Positions 1-9,439 of a stretch of 20,291 bases of DNA are shown here, piece by piece. The stretch is from Stereum hirsutum FP-91666 SS1 (lineage: Eukaryota; Basidiomycota; Agaricomycetes; Russulales; Stereaceae), in assembly GCF_000264905.1 (NCBI RefSeq), contig NW_006763157.1:198679-218969 (forward strand), given 5' to 3'. Made by a program: the position numbers and the translations under genes. A model generated the notes under the pieces. It saw only the letters and a list, made by a program, of their open reading frames with translations, did not search any database and was not told the DNA's origin. Numbering within the stretch: the stretch's first letter is position 1; each line of letters opens with the position of its first letter.

Positions 1-779
1 GGCATGAAGGTTGGGTCAACTCCGTCGCGTTCTCTCCAAACGGGGAGCGCATCGTGTCCGGCTCCAATGACGAGACCATCCGCATCTGGGATGCAGAGAC
101 GAGCCTGTCCATTGGCGAGCCTCTTCGAGGGCATGAAGGTTGGGTCAATCCGTCGCGTTCTCGTCCAAACGGGGAGCGCATCGTGTCCGGCTCCAATGAC
201 GAGACCATCCGCTTCTGGGATGCAGAGACGAGCCTGTCCATTGGCGAGCCTCTTCGAGGGCATGAAGGTTGGGTCAACTCCGTCGTGTTCTCTCCAAACG
301 GGGAGCGCATCGTGTCCGGCTCCAATGACGAGACCATCCGCTTCTGGGATGCAGAGACGGGCCTGTCCATTGGCGAGCCTCTTCGAGGGCATGAAGATGT
401 GGTCACCTCCGTCGTGTTCTCTCCAAACGGGGAGCGCATCGTGTCCGGCTCGGATGACAAGACCATTCACATCTGGGACACACAAATTCCTCATTTTCTC
501 TCCTTCTGTCCTCACCAAGACCATCATCTACCTGAACGTGACTTATGGACCAAGGAAATCAGACTGGGTTCCGATGGCTGGCTTATAGCGCCTAGTACTC
601 AGGAACTAATTTTGTGGATACCTCCAGAATATCGCAAATGTTTGATGTGGCCTCGTATGCGGGTTGTGATCAGCACTACACCTCACATTTCTCTGAACTT
701 CCAACATTTTGCACATGGAGCCAACTGGGCCAAATGCTATGCTCCTCGCGCTATGTCGCCTCAGGGTGCTGCACTATAA
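1..779 (+). CDS. WD40-repeat protein, C-terminal part (NACHT/HET-E-type), 5' truncated by window edge
   Basis: The reading frame is open from the window edge (codons starting at position 3) to a TAA at 777-779. Four WD40 repeats begin with GHE at about 3, 132, 261 and 390, a regular 43-residue (129-bp) period. Each carries the strand signature RIVSGSNDETIRFWD or a close variant. After the last repeat comes a tail with GWLIAP, LILWIPPEYR and HGANWAKCY, the kind of ending I associate with basidiomycete NACHT-WD40 proteins. In that family a STAND NTPase is coupled to a WD40 propeller used as a ligand sensor in non-self recognition. Repeat 2 differs from the others: two compensating single-base indels replace its NSVAFSPNG strand with NPSRSRPNG. 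The NTPase part would lie upstream, outside the window. The WD40 assignment is certain; the NACHT assignment is inferred from the tail and repeat style. Confidence 0.9.
   Translation, partial: HEGWVNSVAFSPNGERIVSGSNDETIRIWDAETSLSIGEPLRGHEGWVNPSRSRPNGERIVSGSNDETIRFWDAETSLSIGEPLRGHEGWVNSVVFSPNGERIVSGSNDETIRFWDAETGLSIGEPLRGHEDVVTSVVFSPNGERIVSGSDDKTIHIWDTQIPHFLSFCPHQDHHLPERDLWTKEIRLGSDGWLIAPSTQELILWIPPEYRKCLMWPRMRVVISTTPHISLNFQHFAHGANWAKCYAPRAMSPQGAAL
3..480 (+). repeat. Four tandem 129-bp WD40 coding repeats, nearly identical in DNA
   Basis: Units start at about 3, 132, 261 and 390. The first three are almost identical at the nucleotide level, including third codon positions. The fourth diverges (GHEDVVTSV, GSDDKTIHIWD). 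Such homogeneity points to recent unit duplication or concerted evolution, as described for fungal HET-E/HNWD repeats. Confidence 0.9.
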
Positions 780-1864
780 TATGTAATACTCATCACTTTG
801 TCTTGTCAGTGCAACGACACTTGTTGTTGTGGACAAAAAGACTACGTCCTAAGGATCTTGGTGTTTGTTTTTGTGATTGCTTGTTCTTTGCTGCTACATA
901 TATTACACTGTATGCACTTTGCTTGGATTGTCCCCGGTCAGTTTATTTGTTACCGAGCACAGTCTTTTAGAGTGTACCTATTGATAGCTTTCAATTCATC
1001 TGCTGGTTTTGGAATCTAGTCGTGCAACGTAACATGCATATTCAAATGAATTTATTGAGAGCAAAACAAGTCTTCAGAACAGTCAAGGATCGGCACCATA
1101 TAAAATCACCTGCATACCGTGGAGACATAGTAGTATAGAGATCCATCCTCACTCCCTATGATCACTCCTAAACTAACCAGACACGTATCCGGAGCATGAA
1201 CCAAATACAGCACGGCCAGCTCCCTCCATACGTTCCTCCTCGCTATTAATTGTAAATTTTCTCTAACCACGACACTCGGCCACTCTCAGGCTCTAACGCA
1301 ATTCGAACCATAGCTTTTTACTGTTTCCTTAAGCATGTCTTCCGTTCCGTTCTCGAGTATTGGCCATCAACGCAGTAGCATGACTGAGACCAGTAAAGTT
1401 AAGCTGGTAATATCGTCCTTGCGTATACGGAAAATCTCGAGGTGAGCTGCGAAGCGATCCCAAATGACTCTGCACGCCGCGAGGAGACGTCGGTGAAAAG
1501 TAAGAACATGAGCCTGTGGAAGGATAGATGTCACAGTTGCGCGTGGAAGTTCAAGGGGACTCGTGGGCGGTGGAAGATGATCATCATCAGTGCTGTGAAT
1601 GAGAATAATTATTATGAATTTAGTACAACACATTTGTGGATCTCGATGCGTTGCGGAGATGTCGAGAGAGCATGGCTGTAACTCTTGGACCGAGTTGAAC
1701 GCTGCCTGGAATCAAACAAAATAAGCAACGGAGCAGTGCAACAAGGATATGAGACGAAGATGACATATCGAAGCTAACATTGTGAAGTGGCCCCCTCCCT
1801 CTTGTCCGGCTGAAAATATAATCTCCTGTGAACAACCGTCTTTATGCCCTCCGTTCTGTATTCG
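780..1864. other. Intergenic stretch, no gene supported
   Basis: This follows the WD40 stop codon and ends where the inverted-repeat similarity begins. The only notable open frame is on the minus strand at 1367-1633 (88 codons, with LPQAHVLTFHRRLLAACRV and DRFAAHLEIFRIRKDD). It has fair amino-acid texture, but I recognise no family and see no supporting exon. On the minus strand an AATAAA-like signal lies near 1045-1055. A decayed minus-strand gene is possible but unproven. Confidence 0.5.
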
Positions 1865-2421
1865 ACCACATCCAGGCTAAGCGTCAGATTGTGCAGAGAC
1901 AAGAGCCCGCACGGAAGCCTGATACACGGTAAAGATAAACGGTTGAATATGGGCGCACTGCGTACGGGGTGAGACAGATAAGTGGGAAACCGGAGTGATC
2001 TGTTGGATGTCTATGGATGTTCTCAGATGGACGGCCCAGCTCGAACAACTCGTACCTCTACACGCGGTCTATTCGAGGTGCTCCAGCGTGGTCATGACTT
2101 CATGCAGGTTCCCTCTTCGCATGAGAGTGGCTCGGCTCAAACCAAATACTTCCGATTAAGGGCGCGACATGAAGAACCGAACCCGAGCTTCTGCCAATAT
2201 TGACATAAACCGTCTACCGAGCAGTGGTAATCATCATATCCGTAATGCAGATAGTAGCCAGTGCTTGCATAATCCCCACATCTCCTCAAAACTATACTTC
2301 GACCGCCCGCAACACTAAACAACGCACCATGATCGTTTCCCGAAAAAGAGACGGAGATATCCTCTCCAAAACAGCTCACAGGTTTCACCCAACGAAATAA
2401 AAGAATAAGTGGACGTGTCAC

Positions 2422-2625
2422 AGCCCACCGCGAGACTTCAACTCGCAACCTTCATATTTTAAAGCGCTCCATTGGTTCCACCCCCCAATGCATAACAAGC
2501 GGCCGGTTTGAGGCGGCAAGTCGGCTTGATGGGCAAGGACAATTGTTCCCGTTTGGGCAGATAAGTCGGTGGAGTGGTTATGGCTGATGTATGTCTGGCG
2601 CTCTATCCAATTGAGCTAGGTGGGG
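2422..2625 (-). pseudogene. Split tRNA-like gene, arm 1 copy (possibly elongator tRNA-Met-like), decayed
   Basis: On the minus strand a tRNA 5' half (2625 down to about 2594, CCCCACC-TA-GCTC...GAGC) is separated by about 135 nt from a 3' half whose acceptor strand GGTGGGC is at 2429-2423. T-arm stems GCGAG/CTCGC pair, but the T loop reads TTGAAGT, breaking the TTC of the B box. The anticodon stem (CCAGA against TATGA) has two mismatches. Position 1 is C and does not pair with the terminal C. The arm 2 copy has most of these right, so this copy is probably dead. The anticodon cannot be read reliably. The isotype guess rests only on similarity of the tRNA body to fungal elongator Met tRNAs. Confidence 0.6.
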
Positions 2626-3229
2626 TGGAGATGGCTTGGGAGCAGACAATGGAAGAGATGGTGACCGAAGAGGGAAAAAAAGGAAAGGTACACGTGGCTG
2701 GTTGGAAAGAGGGGACAGACAAAAGGTTTGGGGAGCAGAGGAGCATCAAGAAGCGAAGAGTACCGACACGTCTTATCATTCCAAGAGTAGAATCACGGCC
2801 GTTCATATACCAGTGTAAAACACGACGGCGAAGCTCTGCATCCCATGGTGCAGGACGAGTACCGACGTGAGCGCTGTCTCCAGGTTGTCGACACTGAACA
2901 TAGTCGATGCCCACGATTCGATGAGCTTTGAGACGATATGTCCGGAGTAAAAAGAAAAACCGAAGGTAGAGAATGAGTAGCTCATCGAGAACGTCCATGA
3001 GCGTTGGGAATACGAACGCTTCGAGCTCACATCTGACTCGAAGAAGCACGAGCCGACTCTGCCCGACTCTTCGAGTTTTTGCACAATGTGACGCCTCGTC
3101 AATGTATCGGCTTGTGCCCCAAGTACCCCTCGCTCCGCGCAAACAGCGAACAGTTCACCTCATACGATACGAAGCATTAGATATATCAGACGAAATAAAA
3201 CGATAAAAAGACGCGAATATGAGCGGTTA
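2626..3229. other. Inter-tRNA segment of arm 1, no gene supported
   Basis: This is the diverged counterpart of 15508-16120. The minus-strand open frame here (2603-3142) and the plus-strand frame at 15651-16130 share stretches such as the YVQCR and SPNLLSV/SPKPFVG regions. The frames shift relative to each other through indels, as expected for non-coding DNA rather than a conserved protein. Confidence 0.6.
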
Positions 3230-3331
3230 TTCGGATACAGGGAATCGGACCCCGAGCTGCCGCGATCCTGATATGCTTTCAAATTTGGCGGGGATGAGAG
3301 GCGGCAATGTTAGCCGTTACAGCATATCCGA
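3230..3331 (-). tRNA. tRNA-Glu(CTC)-like gene with intron, arm 1 copy (possibly a pseudogene)
   Basis: Read on the minus strand from 3331. The acceptor stem TCGGATA/TATCCGA pairs 7/7. The anticodon stem GCCGC/GCGGC pairs 5/5 with loop CTCTCA+C, giving anticodon CTC (Glu). The T stem CGGGG/CCCTG pairs with one G-T wobble. The intron is 30 nt (3294-3265), placed after position 37 as in canonical nuclear tRNA introns. Defects: the D stem starts with C instead of G at position 10, and the T loop begins TCC rather than TTC, weakening the B box. The arm 2 copy has the intact D stem and B box but a mismatch in its anticodon stem. Confidence 0.65.
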
Positions 3332-4470
3332 TGATACCTTCACAGTACTATTCGGATACTTTGGCTTGAGGGTAGTATTTCCTAGAGTTTTGAAATCATC
3401 GATCGGCACATGCGTGTGCGAAGGACGTACCCATAGCTAGTATGGGTTAACGCTACACTGAGCGTAACATAGGACACATCTCCGAGTGAAGCTCTTTCTG
3501 AAAGGCCCAGCCATACGAGAACTTGACGTGTCACGTATTACGAGCAGGATAATTAGACAGAAGCAGGAACGAGGGAGAAGACGAAGACAACCCTAGCATT
3601 CCTGGGCAGGTGAGTGCGAGCTGGACGAGTCCGCGGAATTGGGCAAGGAGGAGTCGAGTTCAGTTCGATAGGGTGGAGCAAAACACATACTGTGGCAGTT
3701 TTGGAATGTCGTCTAGCTGCGGACACAAAAAGTGACACTCGAACAAGAAAAAGTCGCAGAACTATAGACGTTGTGGACCATCTGCTGAGACGCCCACTTG
3801 CCAGTGGTCAAGGCATCGTGCACGAATATAAACAAGTGTACCGCCAAGATTCGAGTCTGTGAAGAAAGTGCCGGACAAGTAAACAAGTCGCCTACTAGTA
3901 CACACCAGTATGCCAGTGGCCGCCCGATGAGAGTCGTCGACGTGAGGTTCAGCAAGATCGCAGGGCTATTTTGTGGTCCGTTCATCACATGAGAATTCCC
4001 AGAGACCGACCCAGCTGAAATATCCACTCGTACCGTATGGAACGAGCGTAAAGCTGAGTCCTTGTCATGGTTGGGAAGAATGCACGACCGTGACAAAGGG
4101 CGCTGTGGCGTTCAAAGCGGAGCTCAAAATGCTCCGACGGGCTGGAGCTCACACGTGGTCTGGTTCCGTTCCGTCTTCTCCTCCGCTGGCTCTCTCTTGC
4201 TGCCAACTGGACCGTAGAGAGCGAGAGCATACTCGACGTCGACCGCGACGATGACAAGGTTCACTCAACTTCAATCCAAAGCCAATGCTGGAGTATCAGA
4301 CGACGTTATCACCGGGCGGCTGTCTAGCAATAGCCTCCCTCATCTGCATCTGAATCCTTTTCCCATCAAGAAGCTTTCACCGGGCTTCGACAGCTGCTGG
4401 GCCACATTACCATCCTGCGCTCCTTATCGTGTGTGCATTCCCAGGTGTGAATAGGGATGACGATAGGAAT
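3332..4470. other. Arm 1 upstream region between the tRNA-Glu relic and the permease relic
   Basis: Diverged counterpart of about 14362-15400. Short open frames occur (for example 3973-4254 plus and 3713-4096 minus), but none keeps its frame in the other arm. No gene is supported. Some blocks remain well matched, such as 4290-4420 against 14430-14560, the far-upstream region of the permease. Confidence 0.6.
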
Positions 4471-4708
4471 GTGCTTTTCCCGCCCACTCTTCGCTCGAGC
4501 TTCTTCAGCGCTCCTCTTGCTCCTCTTGCTGCTTGAACTTTGCACCTTGGTATTCGTCCTCTTGTTCTTCCTCTACGACGACGACTACGACTACGAAGTC
4601 ACTTAAGCTTAGGCTCTCCCTCCCCGAACGGTGACCACAAGGTCCGTCCTCCCTCCACCTCCACCTCGTATCAGCCCCCTTGCTTATCGCACGTCAGTCC
4701 TAGCGATA

Positions 4709-5760
4709 ATGGGCACAGACTACACGACGAAGAACTATGACATCGAGAAGGAGGCCTCCGCACACGTTACTTCTGTGCTGCCCGCGGATCAGGTAGAGGT
4801 CGTTGCGGACCATGCGTTGGGGGAGGACGAGGCGACGTTGGTTGCTCTTGTGTGAGTGCTTCTTCATCTCTTTTCATTCTCTCGTCAGAGGTGAGAGGTG
4901 TGAGGGGAGAGAGGGCGTGGGGATGGAAGGTTGGAATGATGGCGGTGGAGCTATATAGACGCGTGGTGTTGGTGATGGTGGACGTCGTGTGAGGAATGAT
5001 GAGTGCGAGGAGTTGGGAGGTGGCGTAGTCGTCTCCGCCCGCTTTCTTGTGGTCTCCGGAAAGGCAGCTTCGTACTGCATATATACGCGTCATTCCTCCC
5101 GAGCGAACGATATAACGCATATATCCTCTGTTCGTGATCTGGATGTGCAAAGCGTCCTAGCACGTACTCGAGCCATAGCTCAGTGCCATCCTGGAACATG
5201 ACTATAAGTAATCCTTACACACGGACAGTAGCTTGAATTTTTATTTTATTCTTTCAAAACTATCACCCCCTCCCACCAACGCATACTAATACACCCTCTC
5301 TCCCCTCTAACACATACATCCAGGTACAAACAAGAGTCCCGCCGTGAATTCTCCATGTTCACCTCTTTTGGCGTCTCGTTCTCCGTTCCTGGATTGCTGC
5401 TCTCGATCGCGACCACGCTGTGGTATGGAATAGGATATGCGGGGACTGCGGGTATGGATTGGGGGTACGTCGTTTCAGGCTGTTTTTGTATTCTTCTTGG
5501 TTTCTGTCATCGTCATGCGCCACACGCCACATGCAGTCTATTCCGAATCCCAGATCTCACTCCGTTTCGTAGCCTGTTTGTCGAGCACCCCTTCCGTCTG
5601 AATTTTACGCCCCTTTCCTCTCCTCTTCATCATACCCCCTCCCCTTCCCTCATCTTGTATGTGTATAACTCCGAGCTGACTATTCCTTTGTCTGACCACG
5701 CTCGTACCGCAGCCTCTAACGGCCTATATTACGCCGCTTGGCTTCATAGACTAGTGGGCG
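4709..5760 (+). pseudogene. Amino-acid/GABA-type permease, truncated arm 1 copy
   Basis: Exon 1 (4709-4851, 143 nt) and exon 2 (5324-5464, 141 nt) have the same lengths, phases and splice sites as the intact gene at 14101-10333. They encode 41/48 and 42/47 identical residues. Intron 1 is 472 nt, against 471 in the intact gene. Exon 3 is missing entirely, and exon 4 survives only as 5713-5760 (48 nt instead of 79) with its GTAAGT donor. Splicing exon 2 to this remnant gives an immediate TAA. No later exon is present. Substitutions hit conserved positions in the first membrane helix (GLLPS became GLLLS, MVWG became MDWG). The promoter has also lost about 50 bp with the only clear TATA-like element. 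A dead duplicate, although exons 1-2 are still open. Confidence 0.88.
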
Positions 5761-6016
5761 GTAAGTCCTGCTCCTCTTCCTCCCTGCTCTTCCGTTCCCT
5801 CCGTTGCCTCCTGTCCTTCTCCAGTCAGCTCGCAATTTCTGTCCCTGAGCGCACTCTCTGGAGCCTTCGTACGTCTGCCTGGGCCTAGAGGCGCTACACA
5901 CTACGAGCGACGACGCCTTGATTCTTGGATGTGTATGTATGTACATAGCGCGAGGAGGCGCGAGGCAGTCCATTCCATCTTTGTATGCATCAAAACTCGC
6001 GAGTCAGGCTGTTTCG

Positions 6017-6108
6017 TCTCTGGAATGTTCTGGATGAATTTCGGAGGTTGAGTGTCAGATGGTTAGTTTGATTTATCGTTCGAGGCTACTTACCAGGTTC
6101 GCCGCAGT
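6017..6108 (+). repeat. Diverged direct repeat, copy a
   Basis: Shares TCTCTGG..GTTCTGGATGAA, TTGATTTATCGTT, AGGCTAC and the CACCGCAGT/CGCCGCAGT end with copy b at 6445-6517, about 430 bp downstream. Indels separate the blocks. Origin unknown. Confidence 0.6.
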
Positions 6109-6444
6109 GGGCCTCATGTCGACATTTCTGCCTCTGGGCTCCTCGTAGCCCGTAGATTGTTCATTGACACAATATAGCCGCCTTTGTTTGACTCCCATGT
6201 AGTGTGCCCAGACAAGCACACCACAACCATTCAGATGATTTCTGCGGCTAGCTAGGACCGATTGCGGTTGTGTTCTTTATCCGTTTGCATACTGGGATTC
6301 ATCAATAAGCTCGTACGACGTATCACGGTGGATAAATCAGCTTGACTTCCCATCTGCTAACTGTCACCATCCTGCCCCTCTTTCAAACCCTCGGGATATT
6401 CGTGGGTACGTTTATGCCTGGACTGGGCGCCTCGAGGGCCAGCA

Positions 6445-6517
6445 TCTCTGGGCTGTTCTGGATGAAGGAGAGATATTGATTTATCGTTACAGGCTACAGT
6501 ACCAAGTTCACCGCAGT
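6445..6517 (+). repeat. Diverged direct repeat, copy b
   Basis: Second copy of the repeat at 6017-6108, with the same order of blocks. It lacks about 20 bp in the middle. Confidence 0.6.
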
Positions 6518-7465
6518 AACATTTGTCTTTTTCCGTCGCAGCCACTCTCCGCCAATCTAAACGAAGCTCCATGATTGGCCTTAATATTTACCTCTCCAGA
6601 GGGCAAAAACAACGCTCATTTAGGCCTCACGGCCATACCGACTCCGCGCACGTCCGTTATGACTCGATATTTTTTTGTTACCCGATTCATGAGCTCCCTT
6701 GTTCGACACTTAGAGTGTATCCATGATTTAGCTCAGATTATGGACGTGTGGGAGATCGTCGTACGGGTTGACATCCGTTAGTATTAGTGGACTCGCGTTG
6801 TTTAAAGCACGGTGTATCGCGAGATTCTTGAGTGCGCTCGCATTATTAGAAAATCCAACCTGAGCTCTCATCGTGAAAATCTCAAGTTATCGGCCGCAAA
6901 ATCTAGGTCCACTCGCTCGTTCGTCCCCGAACGATGGGGAATGTTCGAAGAATCCAGTTATCTCACAGTCCCAATATAGGCACGCCCGCTTGGGCAGTTC
7001 GTGGGCATTCTCGATAGCCGTTCGCCATCCGAGCATAAAATTCGGTTTTTCTGATGAAGGGCTCGAAGGGAATATCGGATGCGACGAGTATTTCGATGGG
7101 AGGCATGGGAAGAAGAACAAAGGGAGGGGACAGAGGCTCCGAGATGATTGTGCTGTTAGTGCCAGTTATGACGGATTACGAAGAGCTGCGAGAGGAAGGT
7201 TCGAGCTGGTTCGAGACCAATGGGGAGGAGAGGCCGGAAATACACCTACAAAAGACATAAATTTCTAATAGAGATAAAAGCACGATACAGGTGCGATGAT
7301 GGTCAATCAATGCCATATTATTATTGCTATTTCTCAAACGGATGGCAGAGTTTCACCTCCAAGGAGCACAGGGCCACATTTGGGGGATCATGTGACACAG
7401 TGCCACTTTGACACAAGACAAGACACGGCGATTGCCGCCAGCAAGTGGCTCAACTCGACGGCCCA

Positions 7466-7512
7466 TCCGCTACTTCCTTCTCTCCTTCATCTCTCTCTCT
7501 CTCTCCTCGCAG
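7466..7512 (+). promoter_or_regulatory. Pyrimidine-rich (CT) tract upstream of the MYND gene
   Basis: A TC/CT-rich run lies roughly 60-100 bp before the ATG at 7570. CT-rich initiator or leader tracts are common just upstream of fungal start codons. No clear TATA box was seen. Confidence 0.4.
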
Positions 7513-7569
7513 CAAAGTCCATTCACCTGTCTCTCAATCGTTGTTTGAATCCCTTTCTTGCTCTGCAAT

Positions 7570-8828
7570 ATGTCTTCCGGGGAATTGCTTCAGAACGTCG
7601 ACCCTTCCGATCTCACTCGAGCGACATTGGATCTCAATGAGGACCTCGTTGGCTCGTTCCCGTTGATGCCTCTCGACAAAGAAGCTGGGGTCCCAACCGT
7701 TATGTGTTCTGGCTGTTCTACTCTAGACCACTATCTCGAAGAAGGAATGACCATGAAGAGGTGCTCTAGGGTAAGTCCTTCTTTCCACTCAGCCACACTG
7801 ATGTTCCCGATGTCAGCTAACCGTGGAATCTTTTCGTGTAGTGCAAGGGGCCGTGGTACTGCTCAAAAGAAGTACGCTATGCGATCTTTTTTCCCGATAA
7901 ATTCATGTGGCTGACATGTGTTTGACTTCTTCCCCCGCCCAGTGCCAGCTGAAAGATTGGTAGGTCGCCTCACTTTTATAACCCGTATGTGTTGTCAGTC
8001 CGATGCTGAGATTATCTTCAAAAGGCCCAAGCACAAGCCGAATTGTCACAAGGTCGAAGGTCCAGGAATGACCCAGTTCATTGAATCCATCACCAACAAC
8101 CTATACACCTCTATGTGGCTCCGAGTCTACGCTGCTTTCGCGTTCGACATGTTCGAGAATTACTGCGACGACAACCCTCCTATGATCCACGTCTACCTCT
8201 CCGTCGAACCGTCTGACATCCACGACTTCTTCGCTATCGTGGAGTCAGAGCCTGATCTGTCCAAGAAGATAGAGGGAATGGTGCAAGTCACTGGTGCCGC
8301 AAAAAATACAGAGAGCGAGGTCTTGACGGGGCTGAGACTGGATATATGGCGGAAATGTTCTGCAAAGTGTTCGAAGGGCACTAAACTATTTTTCATCCAG
8401 TTCATGTGCAGCAGGAGCCCACTTTCGTGGAACTGCTGCATCCCGCTCACGGAACGTGCACTCAACTACGCCCGCTCGTCGCCCATGTATGACTATCTCA
8501 CGCCCGAAGGAGAAGCTGAGGCGCCGATGAACAAGGATGTAGCTATTCAGTTCGTTCATCTTGTCTACACCACCCTCTGTTTCTCCTCGCCCGGTACTGG
8601 TCCTGATGTGATTTTTCTTTCTAAAGATACTTGAACAATACCATCCGTGCAGACCGAGAAAATCGGTTCAAGCTGAGGACAGACATGACACAGCTCGACA
8701 TAGACGTGATTCGCGGGCTCGTAGACGGGGAAAACAAGTCAGATGCCATTCGCATGCTCAAACAACATGTCTTCAGACATGTGCTATATGCCCCCATTCG
8801 TTCTCTCGTTGCTCGCACCCCCGCCTAG
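7570..8828 (+). CDS. MYND-type zinc-finger protein, five exons
   Basis: Exons: 7570-7770, 7842-7871, 7943-7959, 8025-8593, 8653-8828 (993 nt, 330 aa). All introns are GT-AG and phases agree. The start is the first in-frame ATG. A complete MYND finger spans residues 46-90: Cys46, Cys49, Cys65, Cys68, Cys74, Cys78, His86 and Cys90, with spacing C-x2-C-x15-C-x2-C-x5-C-x3-C-x7-H-x3-C. It is assembled from four exons, which strongly supports the model. MYND fingers bind zinc and usually mediate protein-protein contacts. The remaining 240 residues resemble no enzyme domain I know; I see no SET motif, so a methyltransferase role is not supported. The last intron is the least certain: reading through it leaves the frame open to a stop at 8632-8634, giving an alternative C-terminus. 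Confidence 0.85.
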
Positions 8829-9439
8829 TTTGATTTACATTACTCGAGTCTCTTGTCTTCTCAAGGCTTGCGAAGCATGGTGGCGTTCCTGTAGTTTAGA
8901 TGGTCGAAGATCTCTGTGGCGAGAAGCCGGGTATGCTTCAATAATGTACGTGGTGTAGGAGGGTGTGGAATATTCGCTAAACACCTCTTGATATCGACCA
9001 TCTCCGATTGCGAAGAACGACTGTCAATCTCAACATACCACCTCCTCAAGCAACTCAAACGGACCATCATTTTCACGGGGGAAGGATGTTCGTCCCCGAC
9101 TCTAGCCACGCTTTCTGTGACATATTTTCAGCTCGGATGTGTCTTCACTTATAATCTCTTGGTATCATCCAGGTCTGTCACTAGAGCGTGGCGTGGTCTT
9201 TTTCAGATCATGTATGTGGATCACTCGGTTGGACGCTCAATCTCCAGCGTTGATAATGGGAAATGAGGCTATAGATCGCGACGCCGTCACAGAGAAGTGC
9301 GACAACACGGTCAGCAGAGTCTAAATCTCCAGGTAGACCATCGCCAGACACATAACCCTTACTGCGTGTCCTAGCGTAAGATCCTATCCGTGGTGCGTAG
9401 GTTCTTCTTGTACGCTACATAGCCTTTGGTGATGGAAAA
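8829..9439. other. Unassigned stretch between the MYND gene and the permease remnant
   Basis: The longest open frame is 8916-9266 on the plus strand (116 codons). It lacks any recognised motif. A minus-strand frame at 8861-9109 overlaps it. Neither is supported by splice sites or family resemblance. Confidence 0.5.

Larger units (their letters stand above)
1865..5808 (+). repeat. Arm 1 of a large inverted duplication
   Basis: The reverse complement of this segment can be followed, with indels, through 12383-16895. Anchor pairs are 1865/16895, the split tRNA 2422-2625/16121-16322, tRNA-Glu 3230-3331/15401-15507, the promoter near 4470/14310-14362, permease ATG 4709/14101, end of exon 2 5464/13347, and exon 4 5713/12502. 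This arm is the shorter one (about 3.9 kb against 4.5 kb). It has lost a roughly 50-bp promoter piece and about 600 bp around permease exon 3. Outer and inner limits are by eye, good to about 30 bp. Confidence 0.88.
5809..7465. other. Inner spacer, left part: no intact gene; diverged repeats and ORF remnants
   Basis: Between the end of arm 1 and the MYND gene leader I find no gene. It contains a diverged direct repeat (6017-6108 and 6445-6517). A minus-strand frame around 7160-6970 (starting MPPIEILVASDIPFEPF) has protein-like texture but is closed by a stop and shifts frame. Neither a family nor splice sites could be assigned. Confidence 0.55.

Noticed and set aside
4..588. 194-codon plus-strand open frame overlapping the WD40 repeats
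   Set aside because: It is the +1 shadow of the repeat array; periodic because the repeat unit is a multiple of three. It contains no domain, while the other frame gives proper WD40 units.
2603..3142. 179-codon minus-strand frame in arm 1 and its counterpart 15651-16130 in arm 2
   Set aside because: Similarity between them is due to the DNA duplication. Indels shift the frames and both run into the split tRNA-like gene.
3985..4257. Small opposing frames in the arm 1 permease upstream region
   Set aside because: Not preserved in arm 2, and no motif or splice support.
8594..8626. 33-nt intron with acceptor at 8625-8626 in the MYND gene
   Set aside because: Too short for a spliceosomal intron, and the phase does not match. 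Acceptor 8651-8652 restores the frame with a 59-nt intron.
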